A DNA stretch of 51,068 nucleotides. Origin: Treponema sp. (GTDB lineage: Bacteria; Spirochaetota; Spirochaetia; Treponematales; Treponemataceae). Made by a program: the position numbers and the translations under genes. The DNA is taken from NCBI GenBank assembly GCA_022510845.1, contig JAFLSR010000014.1, positions 1 through 51,068 of the forward strand. Reading direction: 5' to 3'. Shown one piece after another: positions 1 to 7,487 of this stretch (position 1 is the first letter of the stretch; each line of letters starts with the position of its first letter). The notes under the pieces are model-generated. The model was given only the letters and a program-made list of their open reading frames with translations. It did no database searches and had not been told where the DNA came from.

Positions 1-550
1 CGCGCGCCGTCTTGAGCGCGCCCGCCGTCTTTGCCGAGCGCTCGTCCGTGCGCTGGGCGGTGAGTTCGCGCAGGCTCTCGTTCGAAGCCTTGAGCTTTTC
101 CACGAACGCGCCGAGCGAAAGCGCCTTAATCTGCTCCGAAAACTTTCCTTCCAAATCCTGGATGAAGTTCACGAGAAGCCCCGTCTCCTTGTCCATCTGC
201 ATCTGCGGACTTATCTTGTAGTCCTTGATGTGCTGTGCGAGCGCCTTCGCCGCTTCTGCCATCGCGTCGTCCGGGAATCCCTCGTAGCCCGAAACCGCCT
301 TCTTGTAGCCCGCGTAGAGCCTGTCGCGCTCCTTGTCCGCATCGGCGATTTTGTCCGTGAGGAGGCTTTTTGCGGAAAGCTTGAGGTTCTCGTCCTCCGC
401 CGTCACCGCCGCCCGAAGCGCGGCAACCTGCGCCGTGCATTTTTCAGCCACTGCCGCGTCCTTTTCCGCCCGCTCCGCTATGTTCGAAACGAACAAAAAG
501 TGCGCCGCGTTGGTCATTCCGCCGATGTAAAATGTCTGGATTTCCTTCAT
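1..550 (-). CDS. Conserved protein of unknown function, partial (resembles DUF6261)
   Basis: Open from an ATG at 550 through the left edge of the window, so the C-terminus is missing; about 183 residues are visible. It begins MKEIQTFYIGGMTNAAHFLF and continues as a charged, Ala/Lys/Glu-rich, mostly helical protein with no signal peptide or membrane segment. The overall look recalls the DUF6261 family known mainly from Bacteroidetes and some treponemes; this is from memory and only moderately sure. GAAGGAG lies upstream inside the last codons of the preceding repeat ORF, which stops at 557, six bases before this ATG. That arrangement suggests translational coupling within one transcript. No function can be assigned. 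Confidence 0.7.
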   Translation of the reverse strand, partial: MKEIQTFYIGGMTNAAHFLFVSNIAERAEKDAAVAEKCTAQVAALRAAVTAEDENLKLSAKSLLTDKIADADKERDRLYAGYKKAVSGYEGFPDDAMAEAAKALAQHIKDYKISPQMQMDKETGLLVNFIQDLEGKFSEQIKALSLGAFVEKLKASNESLRELTAQRTDERSAKTAGALKTAR

Positions 551-556
551 TTTCTT

Positions 557-1078
557 TTACACTCCTTCAAAGTTTTTTATTTTTTGCGCAGAATCTGCGC
601 CTTTTGCACGATGTGGGCGGATTTGCCGCGCAAAATCCGCTCTTTTGGAACGCGGACAATGAATTTGCTCCACAAGATGGGCGTTTTTGGCTTGGGGAAA
701 TGAATTTGGTATGACAAATTCGCACTTTTGAAACGCGGAGAAGGAATTTGGTGCAACAAATTTGCATTTTTGGGGCAGGAACAAAGAATTTGGCACACAA
801 AATTCGTGCTTTTGACTTGCGGGAAGGAATTTTTCGCGCCAAATTTGCGCTTTTTGCAGTTGGTGAAGGAATTTGCTCCACCAAATCCGCGTTTTTTGAA
901 ATCTGACAAAGAATTTGGCGTTAAAGAGCAGTTCTGACGAAGCTGTGGCAAAGAATTTGTTGTGGGAAATACGGATTTTTGAGGTGCAGACCGACGCGCG
1001 GAAGTTCCTGGGGCGCGCTAGATGACAGGGGGGGGGTATAAGCATCAATGCTTTTGCGTGTCCGCCGACTTTTTTCAT
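557..1078 (-). CDS. Putative leaderless repeat protein with 14-residue repeats and a 9-C tract
   Basis: Unrecognised. Starting at the ATG at 1078 the frame encodes 173 residues beginning MKKVGGHAKALMLIPPP. The three prolines come from a run of nine C (plus-strand G at 1028-1036). Two-thirds of the protein is then a degenerate 14-residue repeat (Lys-Phe ... Gln-Lys ... Phe pattern) produced by a 42-bp DNA array. The start sits 6 nt after TATACT, which is 17 nt from TTGACA, and there is no Shine-Dalgarno site. With 8 or 10 C the frame stops within about 2 or 35 codons of the tract. The stop lies 6 nt before the next gene, whose ribosome site it contains. It could be a real phase-variable protein or a translated leader; low-complexity composition argues for caution. 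Confidence 0.4.
   Translation of the reverse strand: MKKVGGHAKALMLIPPPCHLARPRNFRASVCTSKIRISHNKFFATASSELLFNAKFFVRFQKTRIWWSKFLHQLQKAQIWREKFLPASQKHEFCVPNSLFLPQKCKFVAPNSFSAFQKCEFVIPNSFPQAKNAHLVEQIHCPRSKRADFARQIRPHRAKGADSAQKIKNFEGV
588..985. repeat. Degenerate 42-bp tandem palindromic array, about nine units
   Basis: The motif GAATTTG (or a close variant) begins at 619, 661, 702, 744, 786, 827, 869, 911 and 953, a spacing of 41-42 bp throughout. Most units contain an inverted repeat of the form AATTTG-N6-CAAATT followed by GC..TTTTG and a variable 12-14 bp tail; a partial unit precedes 619. Because 42 is divisible by 3, long stretches stay open in all three minus-strand frames. Units differ at many positions, so the array is old or the structure rather than the sequence is kept. 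Confidence 0.85.
1028..1036. repeat. Homopolymer tract, nine G (C9 on the minus strand)
   Basis: Nine consecutive G on the plus strand, 42-50 nt inside the minus-strand repeat ORF. G/C tracts of this length are prone to slipped-strand length change, and treponemes are known to use poly-G tracts for phase variation. Nine keeps the minus-strand frame open. It is followed by the perfect palindrome AAGCATCAATGCTT. Confidence 0.85.
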
Positions 1079-1084
1079 ATAAAA

Positions 1085-1113
1085 AGTATATCTTACAAAA
1101 GCCCGCCTGTCAA
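1085..1113 (-). promoter_or_regulatory. Sigma-70 promoter, TTGACA-17-TATACT
   Basis: Consensus -35 at 1113-1108, 17-bp spacer, -10 TATACT at 1090-1085. The -10 ends 6 nt before the ATG at 1078, predicting a transcript that starts at or next to the start codon. Confidence 0.75.
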
Positions 1114-1184
1114 GGTATTGTGCATTCTGCGAGTTTTTGCGGGCAGTCAAGATGATTTTAGATTGCCGCCCGATTGTTTTTCTC

Positions 1185-1213
1185 TTGCTAAATTTTCTTT
1201 TTTTTGCTATAAT
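1185..1213 (+). promoter_or_regulatory. Sigma-70 promoter of the PfkB kinase, TTGCTA-17-TATAAT
   Basis: -35 at 1185-1190, exact 17-bp spacer, consensus -10 at 1208-1213, 8 nt before the ATG at 1222. No Shine-Dalgarno sequence fits in between, so a leaderless or nearly leaderless mRNA is expected. It is divergent from the promoter at 1085-1113. Confidence 0.7.
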
Positions 1214-1221
1214 TTTTCTAT

Positions 1222-2121
1222 ATGAGAATTACTTCTGTTTGTTTAAGCCCTACGATTCAAAGAACTGTCTCCTTCAAAAATTTCATTTTGGGCAAAGTGA
1301 ATCGCTCGGAACGATACGGCGTGTGGGCTTCCGGCAAGGCTGTTAACGCCGCGCGTGTTTTGAACCAACTCGAACAAGGCTGCGTGCGCGTTGTCTGCCC
1401 GCTCGGCGAGGAAAACCATCGACGCTTTGCGGAATTCGCCGAACGCGACATCCTGCCTTTGAGCTCAGTCATAATTCCAGGGAACACTCGCGAATGCTGG
1501 ACGGTTTTGGATTCCACCGCGCACACGACGACGGAACTTGTTGTGGGCGAGCCGGCATTGGAAAAATTGTCGGAAAACAAAGTTGAAGAATTCATCGATG
1601 TAATCGCCGAAAGCCTTTCGGATTCGGACGCGCTTTTGCTTGCAGGCAGCCGCCCGGAAATTTGGCCCGACGATTTTTCCGAAAGGATTTGCCAGATGGC
1701 AGCCGAACAGAATAAAATCGCTTTGGTGGATTTTTGGGGCGACGACTTGAAACGCGCGCTCAAAAACTGCGTGCCTTCTATCATAAAAATCAACGAAGAA
1801 GAATTCTTTTCCACGTTCGGAGGAAAGTCCGGAAGCGCGGGCTTGAAAACCGCCCTCATCTCCGCAAGCGAAAAGCACAATTCAATTTTCATCGTGACGC
1901 GCGGAGAAAAAAGCACGTTTGCCGCGCAAAAGGGAAAATTTTTCGAAGCAGAAAGCGAAAAAGATTTGCGCATTGTGAACACCACCGCTTGCGGCGATGC
2001 TTTTGCTGGAGGATTTTTGTACGAGTTCTTGAAAACTGGCGACATCAAATCCGCGCTGAAAAAGGGAACTTGGTGCGCCGCGCGAAACACGGAAAACGAG
2101 TGCCCAGGCTCAATTCAATAG
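1222..2121 (+). CDS. PfkB-family sugar kinase (1-phosphofructokinase-like)
   Basis: A 299-residue ribokinase/PfkB-fold kinase expected to phosphorylate a sugar or sugar phosphate with ATP in the cytoplasm. The N-terminal half carries GKAVNAARVL, equivalent to the GGKGxNVAR substrate-binding segment of the 1-phosphofructokinase/tagatose-6-phosphate kinase branch. The C-terminal half carries NTTACGDAFAGGF, the anion-hole and catalytic-Asp motif (usually TTGAGDAF). Length matches the family. The ATG follows a TATAAT by 8 nt with no ribosome site. No PTS or other sugar gene is adjacent, so the substrate is open; fructose 1-phosphate or tagatose 6-phosphate are possibilities by branch only. Confidence 0.8.
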   Translation: MRITSVCLSPTIQRTVSFKNFILGKVNRSERYGVWASGKAVNAARVLNQLEQGCVRVVCPLGEENHRRFAEFAERDILPLSSVIIPGNTRECWTVLDSTAHTTTELVVGEPALEKLSENKVEEFIDVIAESLSDSDALLLAGSRPEIWPDDFSERICQMAAEQNKIALVDFWGDDLKRALKNCVPSIIKINEEEFFSTFGGKSGSAGLKTALISASEKHNSIFIVTRGEKSTFAAQKGKFFEAESEKDLRIVNTTACGDAFAGGFLYEFLKTGDIKSALKKGTWCAARNTENECPGSIQ

Positions 2122-2140
2122 CGACCGCAATTTGATAAAC

Positions 2141-2345
2141 AACAGTTCGAAAGTTGACACTTTCTTCACTGTTAAAAATTAAAGGAAATTTAAACTTGAC
2201 GTCGAAAATGCCGCCGTCAAGTTTAATACGAGTTTTTTGCTTCGCACAAAACTCGCTTATTTATTGTCATTTCTCGCTTCGCTGTGAAATGACTTTTTTA
2301 ACAGTTCGAAAGTTGACACTTTCTTCACTGTTAAAAATTAAGGAA
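2141..2345. repeat. Mosaic palindromic element, modules D-A-B-C-D, upstream of thrS
   Basis: Two nearly identical 46-bp copies (2141-2187 and 2300-2345) of a nested hairpin: outer AACAGT/ACTGTT, inner GAAAGTtgacACTTTC, ending AAATTAAGGAA. They flank three different hairpins: 2188-2226 (TTAAACTTGACG with its complement), 2228-2255 (CGAGTTTT/AAAACTCG, slightly imperfect) and 2266-2293 (GTCATTTC/GAAATGAC). The second copy's AAGGA is the ribosome binding site of thrS. The same modules recur at 45413-45760. Confidence 0.8.
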
Positions 2346-2350
2346 TGTCT

Positions 2351-4102
2351 ATGTCAGACGAAAAGCTTCAAACTCTGCGACACAGCCTTTCGCACGTGAT
2401 GGCGGAAGCGATTTTGCATTTGTTTCCCGACGTGAAATTCGCCATTGGGCCTGCGATTGAAAACGGTTTTTATTACGATTTTGAATTCGGCGAAAAGAAA
2501 ATTTCCGAAGATGATTTTCCCGCAGTCGAAAAGGAAATGCGGAAAATTCTCGCCACGAATTCCGATTTTGTCCGCGAAGAGATTTCGCGCGAAGAAGCCT
2601 TGGAGCGTTTCAAAAATCAGCCGTACAAAATCGAATTGATTCAAGACCTGCCCGAAGGCGAAACAATTTCGATTTTCACGCAGGACGGCTTTTGCGATTT
2701 GTGCCGCGGCCCGCACGTTTCCAACACCCGCGAAATCAACGCGCAAAGTTTCAAGCTCAGCAAGATTGCGGGCGCGTATTGGCGCGGCGATTCGGCTCGC
2801 GCGATGCTCACTCGTGTCTACGCATTCGCGTTTGAAAAACCGAACGATTTGAAAGAATACCTTGCGATGCTTGAAGAAGCCGAAAAGCGCGACCACCGAA
2901 AATTGGGCGTGCAAATGGATTTGTTTCATTTGGACACGGAAGACCCAGGACAAATTTTTTGGCATCCGAACGGCTGGCAACTTTATGTTACGCTTCAAGA
3001 ATATATGCGCCAAAAAGTTTTTGCGGACGGCTATCAAGAAGTGAACACGCCTGCGATAATGCCGCGCTCGCTTTGGGAACGCAGCGGACACTGGGGGCAT
3101 TATCAAAAAAATATGTTCATCACCGAAAGCGAAAAACGGATTTTTGCGGTAAAGCCGATGAACTGCCCGGGCGCGCTTGAAATTTTCAAAAGCCGCACTC
3201 GCAGTTACAAGGACTTGCCTTTGCGCCTTGCTGAATTCGGGCACTGCGTCCGCAACGAGCCGAGCGGAACGCTTCACGGAATTATGCGAGTTCGCGGATT
3301 CGTGCAGGATGACGCGCACATCATTTGCACCGAAGACCAAATCGAAGCCGAAGTGGAAAAATTCTGCCGGCTCTTGCTCGATGTCTACAAGGATTTTGGA
3401 TTTGAAAAAAATCTCATCGTAAAACTTTCCACGATGCCGGAAGACCACGTTGGCACGGAAGAAACCTGGCGGCAGGCGGAAAAGAAATTGGCGGCGGCTT
3501 GCACCGCGACCGGAATGAAATACGAAATCCAAGAAGGCGAAGGCGCGTTCTACGGTCCGAAACTCGAATACACTTTGGTTGACGCTCTCGGTCGCCAATG
3601 GCAGTGCGGCACGATTCAACTTGACTACCAACTGCCCGGCCCCGAACGGCTCAACGCGGAATATGTGGGCGCGGACAATACCAAGCACAATCCCGTGATG
3701 CTCCATCGCGCGGTGCTCGGTTCGATAGAACGATTTTTGGGAATCCTCATCGAAAATTACGCGGGCGCGTTTCCGGCATGGCTCGCGTTCGAGCAGGTGG
3801 CTGTCGTTCCGATTGCATCTACCTTCGATGATTACGCCAAGGAAGTGGACGCGGTTTTGAAGGCGGCGGGCATTCGCAGCCACGCATATTTGGACGACGG
3901 CAACATGAAGGCGAAAATAAAGCTTGTTTCCTCGGAACACAAAACGCCCTACATTCTCGTAGTCGGCAAAAACGAAATGGAAAGCAAGACCGTGGCGTGC
4001 CGCTTCCGTTTTTCAAGCGGACTTGGACAGCGCACATTCCAATTGCAGGAATTCGTGGAATACGTCAAAGAAAAAACCGCGACGCACTTCAACGGAATCT
4101 AA
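2351..4102 (+). CDS. thrS: Threonyl-tRNA synthetase
   Basis: Charges tRNA-Thr; class II cytosolic synthetase of about 583 residues. It starts almost directly with the editing domain (HSLSH near residue 11, the HxxxH zinc/editing motif; later CRGPHVS). The catalytic core follows, with [20 protein letters not shown] supplying the zinc Cys, then [10 protein letters not shown] and FVQDDAHI motif 2 region. The HGxxRA-type anticodon domain is at the C-terminus. The N-terminal TGS domain found in E. coli-type enzymes (about 640 residues) is missing. ATG 2351 is preferred over ATG 2345 because AGGA at 2341-2344 is correctly spaced only for the former. lysS follows 58 nt downstream. Confidence 0.95.
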   Translation: MSDEKLQTLRHSLSHVMAEAILHLFPDVKFAIGPAIENGFYYDFEFGEKKISEDDFPAVEKEMRKILATNSDFVREEISREEALERFKNQPYKIELIQDLPEGETISIFTQDGFCDLCRGPHVSNTREINAQSFKLSKIAGAYWRGDSARAMLTRVYAFAFEKPNDLKEYLAMLEEAEKRDHRKLGVQMDLFHLDTEDPGQIFWHPNGWQLYVTLQEYMRQKVFADGYQEVNTPAIMPRSLWERSGHWGHYQKNMFITESEKRIFAVKPMNCPGALEIFKSRTRSYKDLPLRLAEFGHCVRNEPSGTLHGIMRVRGFVQDDAHIICTEDQIEAEVEKFCRLLLDVYKDFGFEKNLIVKLSTMPEDHVGTEETWRQAEKKLAAACTATGMKYEIQEGEGAFYGPKLEYTLVDALGRQWQCGTIQLDYQLPGPERLNAEYVGADNTKHNPVMLHRAVLGSIERFLGILIENYAGAFPAWLAFEQVAVVPIASTFDDYAKEVDAVLKAAGIRSHAYLDDGNMKAKIKLVSSEHKTPYILVVGKNEMESKTVACRFRFSSGLGQRTFQLQEFVEYVKEKTATHFNGI

Positions 4103-4160
4103 AGCATCGCGCGCATTTTTATAAACGAATTTTCGCAAGTTTTACTTACAGGGAAAAAAT

Positions 4161-5798
4161 ATGGACGAAAAAAATTCACAAGAAACAAAGCCCGGCAAGG
4201 CGGATTCTGCCGCGAGCCATTGGGCGGACATCATGGCGCAGAAAATCATCCGCGAAAAAGGCGACTTGGATTTGTACACCTGCGCTTCGGGAATCACGCC
4301 GAGCGGCACCGTGCATTTGGGAAATTTCCGCGAAATCATCACGGTGGATTTGATTGCGCGCGCGCTTCGCGACCAAGGCAAAAAAGTCCGCTTCATTTAT
4401 TCGTGGGACGACTACGACGTTTTCAGGAAAGTGCCCGCGAATATGCCCGAGCCGGAAACGCTCGAAAAATATTTGCGCTATCCAATCACGCTTGTTCCCG
4501 ACACCACAGGCCGCAACGAAAATTACGCGCGCCATCATGAAGTGGACATCGAACAGCAGTTGCCGCGAATCGGAATCCATCCGGAATTTTTGTATCAAGC
4601 CCAACGCTACCGCGAGAATCGCTACGCCGAGGGAATAAAAATCGCGCTGCAAAATCGCGACACAATCAAAGAATGCCTGAACGAATTCCGCGACGAGCAG
4701 CACAAAATGAAGCCGGAAGACGTTTATTGGCCGGCCTCGATTTTCTGTTCGAAATGCAATCGCGACACAACTCAAATCACCGAATACGACGGCGAATACG
4801 GAGTTTCGTACAAATGCGAATGCGGCTGCGAAGAAAAAATCGACATCAGAAAATTCGGCGGAATAAAATTGGGCTGGCGAATCGATTGGCCGATGCGCTG
4901 GAACGAAGAAAAAGTCATGTTCGAGCCGGGCGGCAAGGACCACATTTCGCCGGGCGGAAGTTACGACACCGCGAAACTCGTAAGCAAAAAAATCTATGGC
5001 TGGGATGCGCCCATCACGATGCGCTACGACTTCGTGAACCTCAAAGGCGTTCCCGGAAAGATGTCGTCCTCAAAAGGAAAGGTCATCGCCTTGCCCGACG
5101 CGCTCGATGTATATCAGGCCGAAGTCCTGCGCTACATTTTCGCGGGCACTCGCCCCAACACCGAGTTCGCGATTTCGTTCGACTTGGACGTTTTGAAAGT
5201 CTATGAAGATTACGACAAGACCGAGCGAATCGTCTACGGAATCGAAAAGGCAAAAAATGACGAGCATTTCGCAAAAGAAAAACGCATTTATGTTTTGAGC
5301 CAAATCGACGGAAAAATCCCCGATGAGATGCCGTACCAAATCACGTTCCGAATGCTCACTACCCTACTCCAAACTTATTCGGGCGACATCGACGCGGTTC
5401 TGAAATCGCTTTCGGACTTGAAGCCTGAACAAGAAGAACGATTGCGCCGCCGTGCAGAATGCGCTTGGTTTTGGATTACACATTGCGCCCCGGATTGCGC
5501 GCCCGAATTCTGCTTTTCGCTCCGAAGCGACGGAAGCAAGGCAGAACTTGGCGGCGATGTCTTGAAGGCAGTCCAGCGCGTGCGCGACGAAGTTGTTCCC
5601 CGCATCGAAACTTTTTCCACCGACAAAGAATGCCAGCAGGCAATGTACGACATCGCCACGGAAATGGGCTTGGAAGCGAAGTCGCTTTTCGCCGCGCTTT
5701 ATGACGCGCTCATCGCAAAGGCGCAAGGCCCGCGCCTCGGCGGATTTCTGCGGATAATCGGCAAGGAGAAATTGCTTTCGCTTTTGGGAGCGTATTAG
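4161..5798 (+). CDS. lysS: Lysyl-tRNA synthetase, class I
   Basis: Charges tRNA-Lys using the class I fold that is normal in archaea and retained in spirochaetes, rather than the usual bacterial class II enzyme. The HIGH-type motif is in SGITPSGTVHLGNFRE near residue 45. Zinc-binding cysteines fall in CSKCNRDTTQ and KCECGCEEK around residues 200-225. The KMSKS loop is KMSSSKGKV near residue 305. At 545 residues the length fits. AGGGA at 4150-4154 is the ribosome site. The next gene starts 4 nt after the stop, and thrS lies just upstream, so an aminoacylation operon is likely. Confidence 0.95.
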   Translation: MDEKNSQETKPGKADSAASHWADIMAQKIIREKGDLDLYTCASGITPSGTVHLGNFREIITVDLIARALRDQGKKVRFIYSWDDYDVFRKVPANMPEPETLEKYLRYPITLVPDTTGRNENYARHHEVDIEQQLPRIGIHPEFLYQAQRYRENRYAEGIKIALQNRDTIKECLNEFRDEQHKMKPEDVYWPASIFCSKCNRDTTQITEYDGEYGVSYKCECGCEEKIDIRKFGGIKLGWRIDWPMRWNEEKVMFEPGGKDHISPGGSYDTAKLVSKKIYGWDAPITMRYDFVNLKGVPGKMSSSKGKVIALPDALDVYQAEVLRYIFAGTRPNTEFAISFDLDVLKVYEDYDKTERIVYGIEKAKNDEHFAKEKRIYVLSQIDGKIPDEMPYQITFRMLTTLLQTYSGDIDAVLKSLSDLKPEQEERLRRRAECAWFWITHCAPDCAPEFCFSLRSDGSKAELGGDVLKAVQRVRDEVVPRIETFSTDKECQQAMYDIATEMGLEAKSLFAALYDALIAKAQGPRLGGFLRIIGKEKLLSLLGAY

Positions 5799-5802
5799 AA
5801 AA

Positions 5803-6606
5803 ATGATTGGATTTTTTCTGAAAAAAAATTTTTGCGATGGCTGGGACAATGTTCTGTACTTGCTTCTCCCGAACATCATCATTTCGCTTTCTTCCGCGTT
5901 GGCGTTTTTCATCTTGAGCCGAATTTTTTCGTTGCAATCAAGTTTCGCGTTGGTGCTGACTTGCGCGGCGTTCATAATGCTGCTCGCGCTTGCAATGGTT
6001 TTGGCGATGGCATTTTCTGAAAACGCAGCGGAAATCGCCAATTTTTCCATGCCGAGCATTGCATCTTTTTTCACGCAAATTCCCAAAGTCCTGCCGGATG
6101 CATTGCGCTACGGCGCGTTGATGGGCGTGCTTGTCGTGGCAAGCGCAATCGGAATCCCCGTCTACAATTCCATGGGCGGAATTCTCGGAAACGCACTCGC
6201 ACTTATTTTGCTGGCATTTGAAATCGTCTTTTTTCTTTCGCTGCAATGGTTCGTGCCTTTGCGCGCGCTGCTCCACGACAATTTTTCAAAATGCCTCAAA
6301 AAATGCTTCATCATTTTTTTTGACAACACGGCGTTTTCGATTTTTATGTTCATCTACAATTTGTTTTTGGCAGCGCTTTCATTCGCAATTTTTACTGTGC
6401 TTCCGGGCACTTGCGGAATCGTGCTCGCGCAAGTGAACGCGCTTCGCCTGCGGCTTTACAAATACGATTGGCTGGACGCGAATCCGCAATTCAAAAGCGT
6501 AAAGCACCGCAAGAACATTCCGTGGGACGCGCTCTTGGAAAACGACCGCAACACTCTCGGTCCTCGCCCGTTCAAATCATTTTTTATGCCTTACGATAAA
6601 GAATAG
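5803..6606 (+). CDS. Multi-pass membrane protein of unknown function
   Basis: 267 residues with about five or six hydrophobic segments (roughly residues 20-42, 50-70, 100-122, 128-150 and 175-205) and a hydrophilic C-terminal tail of about 55 residues, predicted to lie in the cytoplasm. I do not recognise the family with confidence; the topology loosely recalls DUF624-like membrane proteins. The ATG is 4 nt after the lysS stop with no ribosome site of its own, so translation is probably coupled to lysS. A strong hairpin terminator follows at 6689-6716. Confidence 0.65.
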   Translation: MIGFFLKKNFCDGWDNVLYLLLPNIIISLSSALAFFILSRIFSLQSSFALVLTCAAFIMLLALAMVLAMAFSENAAEIANFSMPSIASFFTQIPKVLPDALRYGALMGVLVVASAIGIPVYNSMGGILGNALALILLAFEIVFFLSLQWFVPLRALLHDNFSKCLKKCFIIFFDNTAFSIFMFIYNLFLAALSFAIFTVLPGTCGIVLAQVNALRLRLYKYDWLDANPQFKSVKHRKNIPWDALLENDRNTLGPRPFKSFFMPYDKE

Positions 6607-6688
6607 AAAAGCCCGCAAACGCGAGCCTTCATTTCAATGTGCGAAGCGGCATCGCTTAACCGCCCGCGCAAAATGCATTAAAAACAAC

Positions 6689-6716
6689 AAACCCCGACGC
6701 TCTGCGTCGGGGTTTT
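6689..6716. terminator. Bidirectional intrinsic terminator
   Basis: ACCCCGACGC-tct-GCGTCGGGGT with A-rich sequence on the left and TTTT on the right, between the convergent genes ending at 6606 and 6742. It can act on both strands. Confidence 0.85.
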
Positions 6717-6741
6717 AAAGTCTTCGCACGAATCCGAAAAC

Positions 6742-7416
6742 TTATTTGCTCATCAGCATCGTCTTTGAATCAAGATTCACGCTGCCGACATTTTCTTTGG
6801 CGTGAGCTTTGAGCACGTTCAATTTCAGATTGCCGCCCGAGCCTTCGATATGCGCGATGACGGCAAAAAGCGGAATGATGTCCGAGCGGGCGGAATCAAG
6901 CAGTTTGTCGCTTTCCTTCGTGTCGCTGAACCATACCGAGATTTTGTCTTCCTTCGCGAAATCAGCCACGGAAGCGATGTCGGATGTGGAAATCTTGTCC
7001 AAGTTGAGTCCATCAATCACCAAAGCCTGAACATTGATTCCGCCGGTCTTGAGCGCGCCGATTGTGTTGATGACTTTCGGCAAAGAAAAAGATTCCTGAT
7101 TGAAGTTCAAAATCGTGCGCTCGCGCATAATTTCATCGCGCAATTCGGAAACGTTCGAAATATTTTTCTTTTTCGCAATTTCGCTGAACACGCTCGAATA
7201 CCAAGAAATCACATTCGAAGAATGCTGGTCAAATGAAACGTGCACAAGAGGCTTGTCGGAAATGAGCGCGTCCATTCCAAATTGGACGAGGAGCGATGTC
7301 TTTCCCAAACCTTTTTTTGCCGTAATCAAACCGAGTTCGCCCGCCTTGAGGCCGCCTTCCACAACTTTGTCAAAATAGCGAACCGGGCTCAAATCCAAAA
7401 GTTCTTTCTTTTCCAT
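6742..7416 (-). CDS. RecA/KaiC-like P-loop ATPase
   Basis: A 224-residue soluble protein with Walker A AKKGLGKTS near residue 34 and Walker B-like ALVIDGLNL near residue 132, in the order and spacing of DnaB/KaiC/RecA-type ATPase cores. No DNA-binding or helicase extension is visible. The N-terminus resembles the approach to a DnaB-type P-loop (KVVEGGLKAGELGLITA). GGAGA precedes the ATG by 7 nt. It lies 71 nt downstream of the EF-G gene on the same strand and may share its transcript. Its role is unknown; similar orphan ATPases occur in other treponemes as far as I recall. Confidence 0.65.
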   Translation of the reverse strand: MEKKELLDLSPVRYFDKVVEGGLKAGELGLITAKKGLGKTSLLVQFGMDALISDKPLVHVSFDQHSSNVISWYSSVFSEIAKKKNISNVSELRDEIMRERTILNFNQESFSLPKVINTIGALKTGGINVQALVIDGLNLDKISTSDIASVADFAKEDKISVWFSDTKESDKLLDSARSDIIPLFAVIAHIEGSGGNLKLNVLKAHAKENVGSVNLDSKTMLMSK

Positions 7417-7487
7417 AAATAATCTCCATTAATAATGCGCCATCACAGAAAACTCCGTCCTGCGATGCAAGCATATAGGCTTGTGTA

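Noticed and set aside
567..951. Two further minus-strand frames within the 42-bp array
   Set aside because: Open only because the array unit is a multiple of three; neither has a promoter-linked start, and one is reached only after a stop when the C tract is longer.
588..985. CRISPR array
   Set aside because: Spacing is regular but repeats are degenerate, the unit is only 42 bp, the between-repeat parts are similar to each other rather than unique, and no cas gene is nearby.
2354..3940. 528-codon minus-strand frame opposite thrS
   Set aside because: Long only because of codon bias in thrS; no motif, no ribosome site, and thrS is unambiguous.
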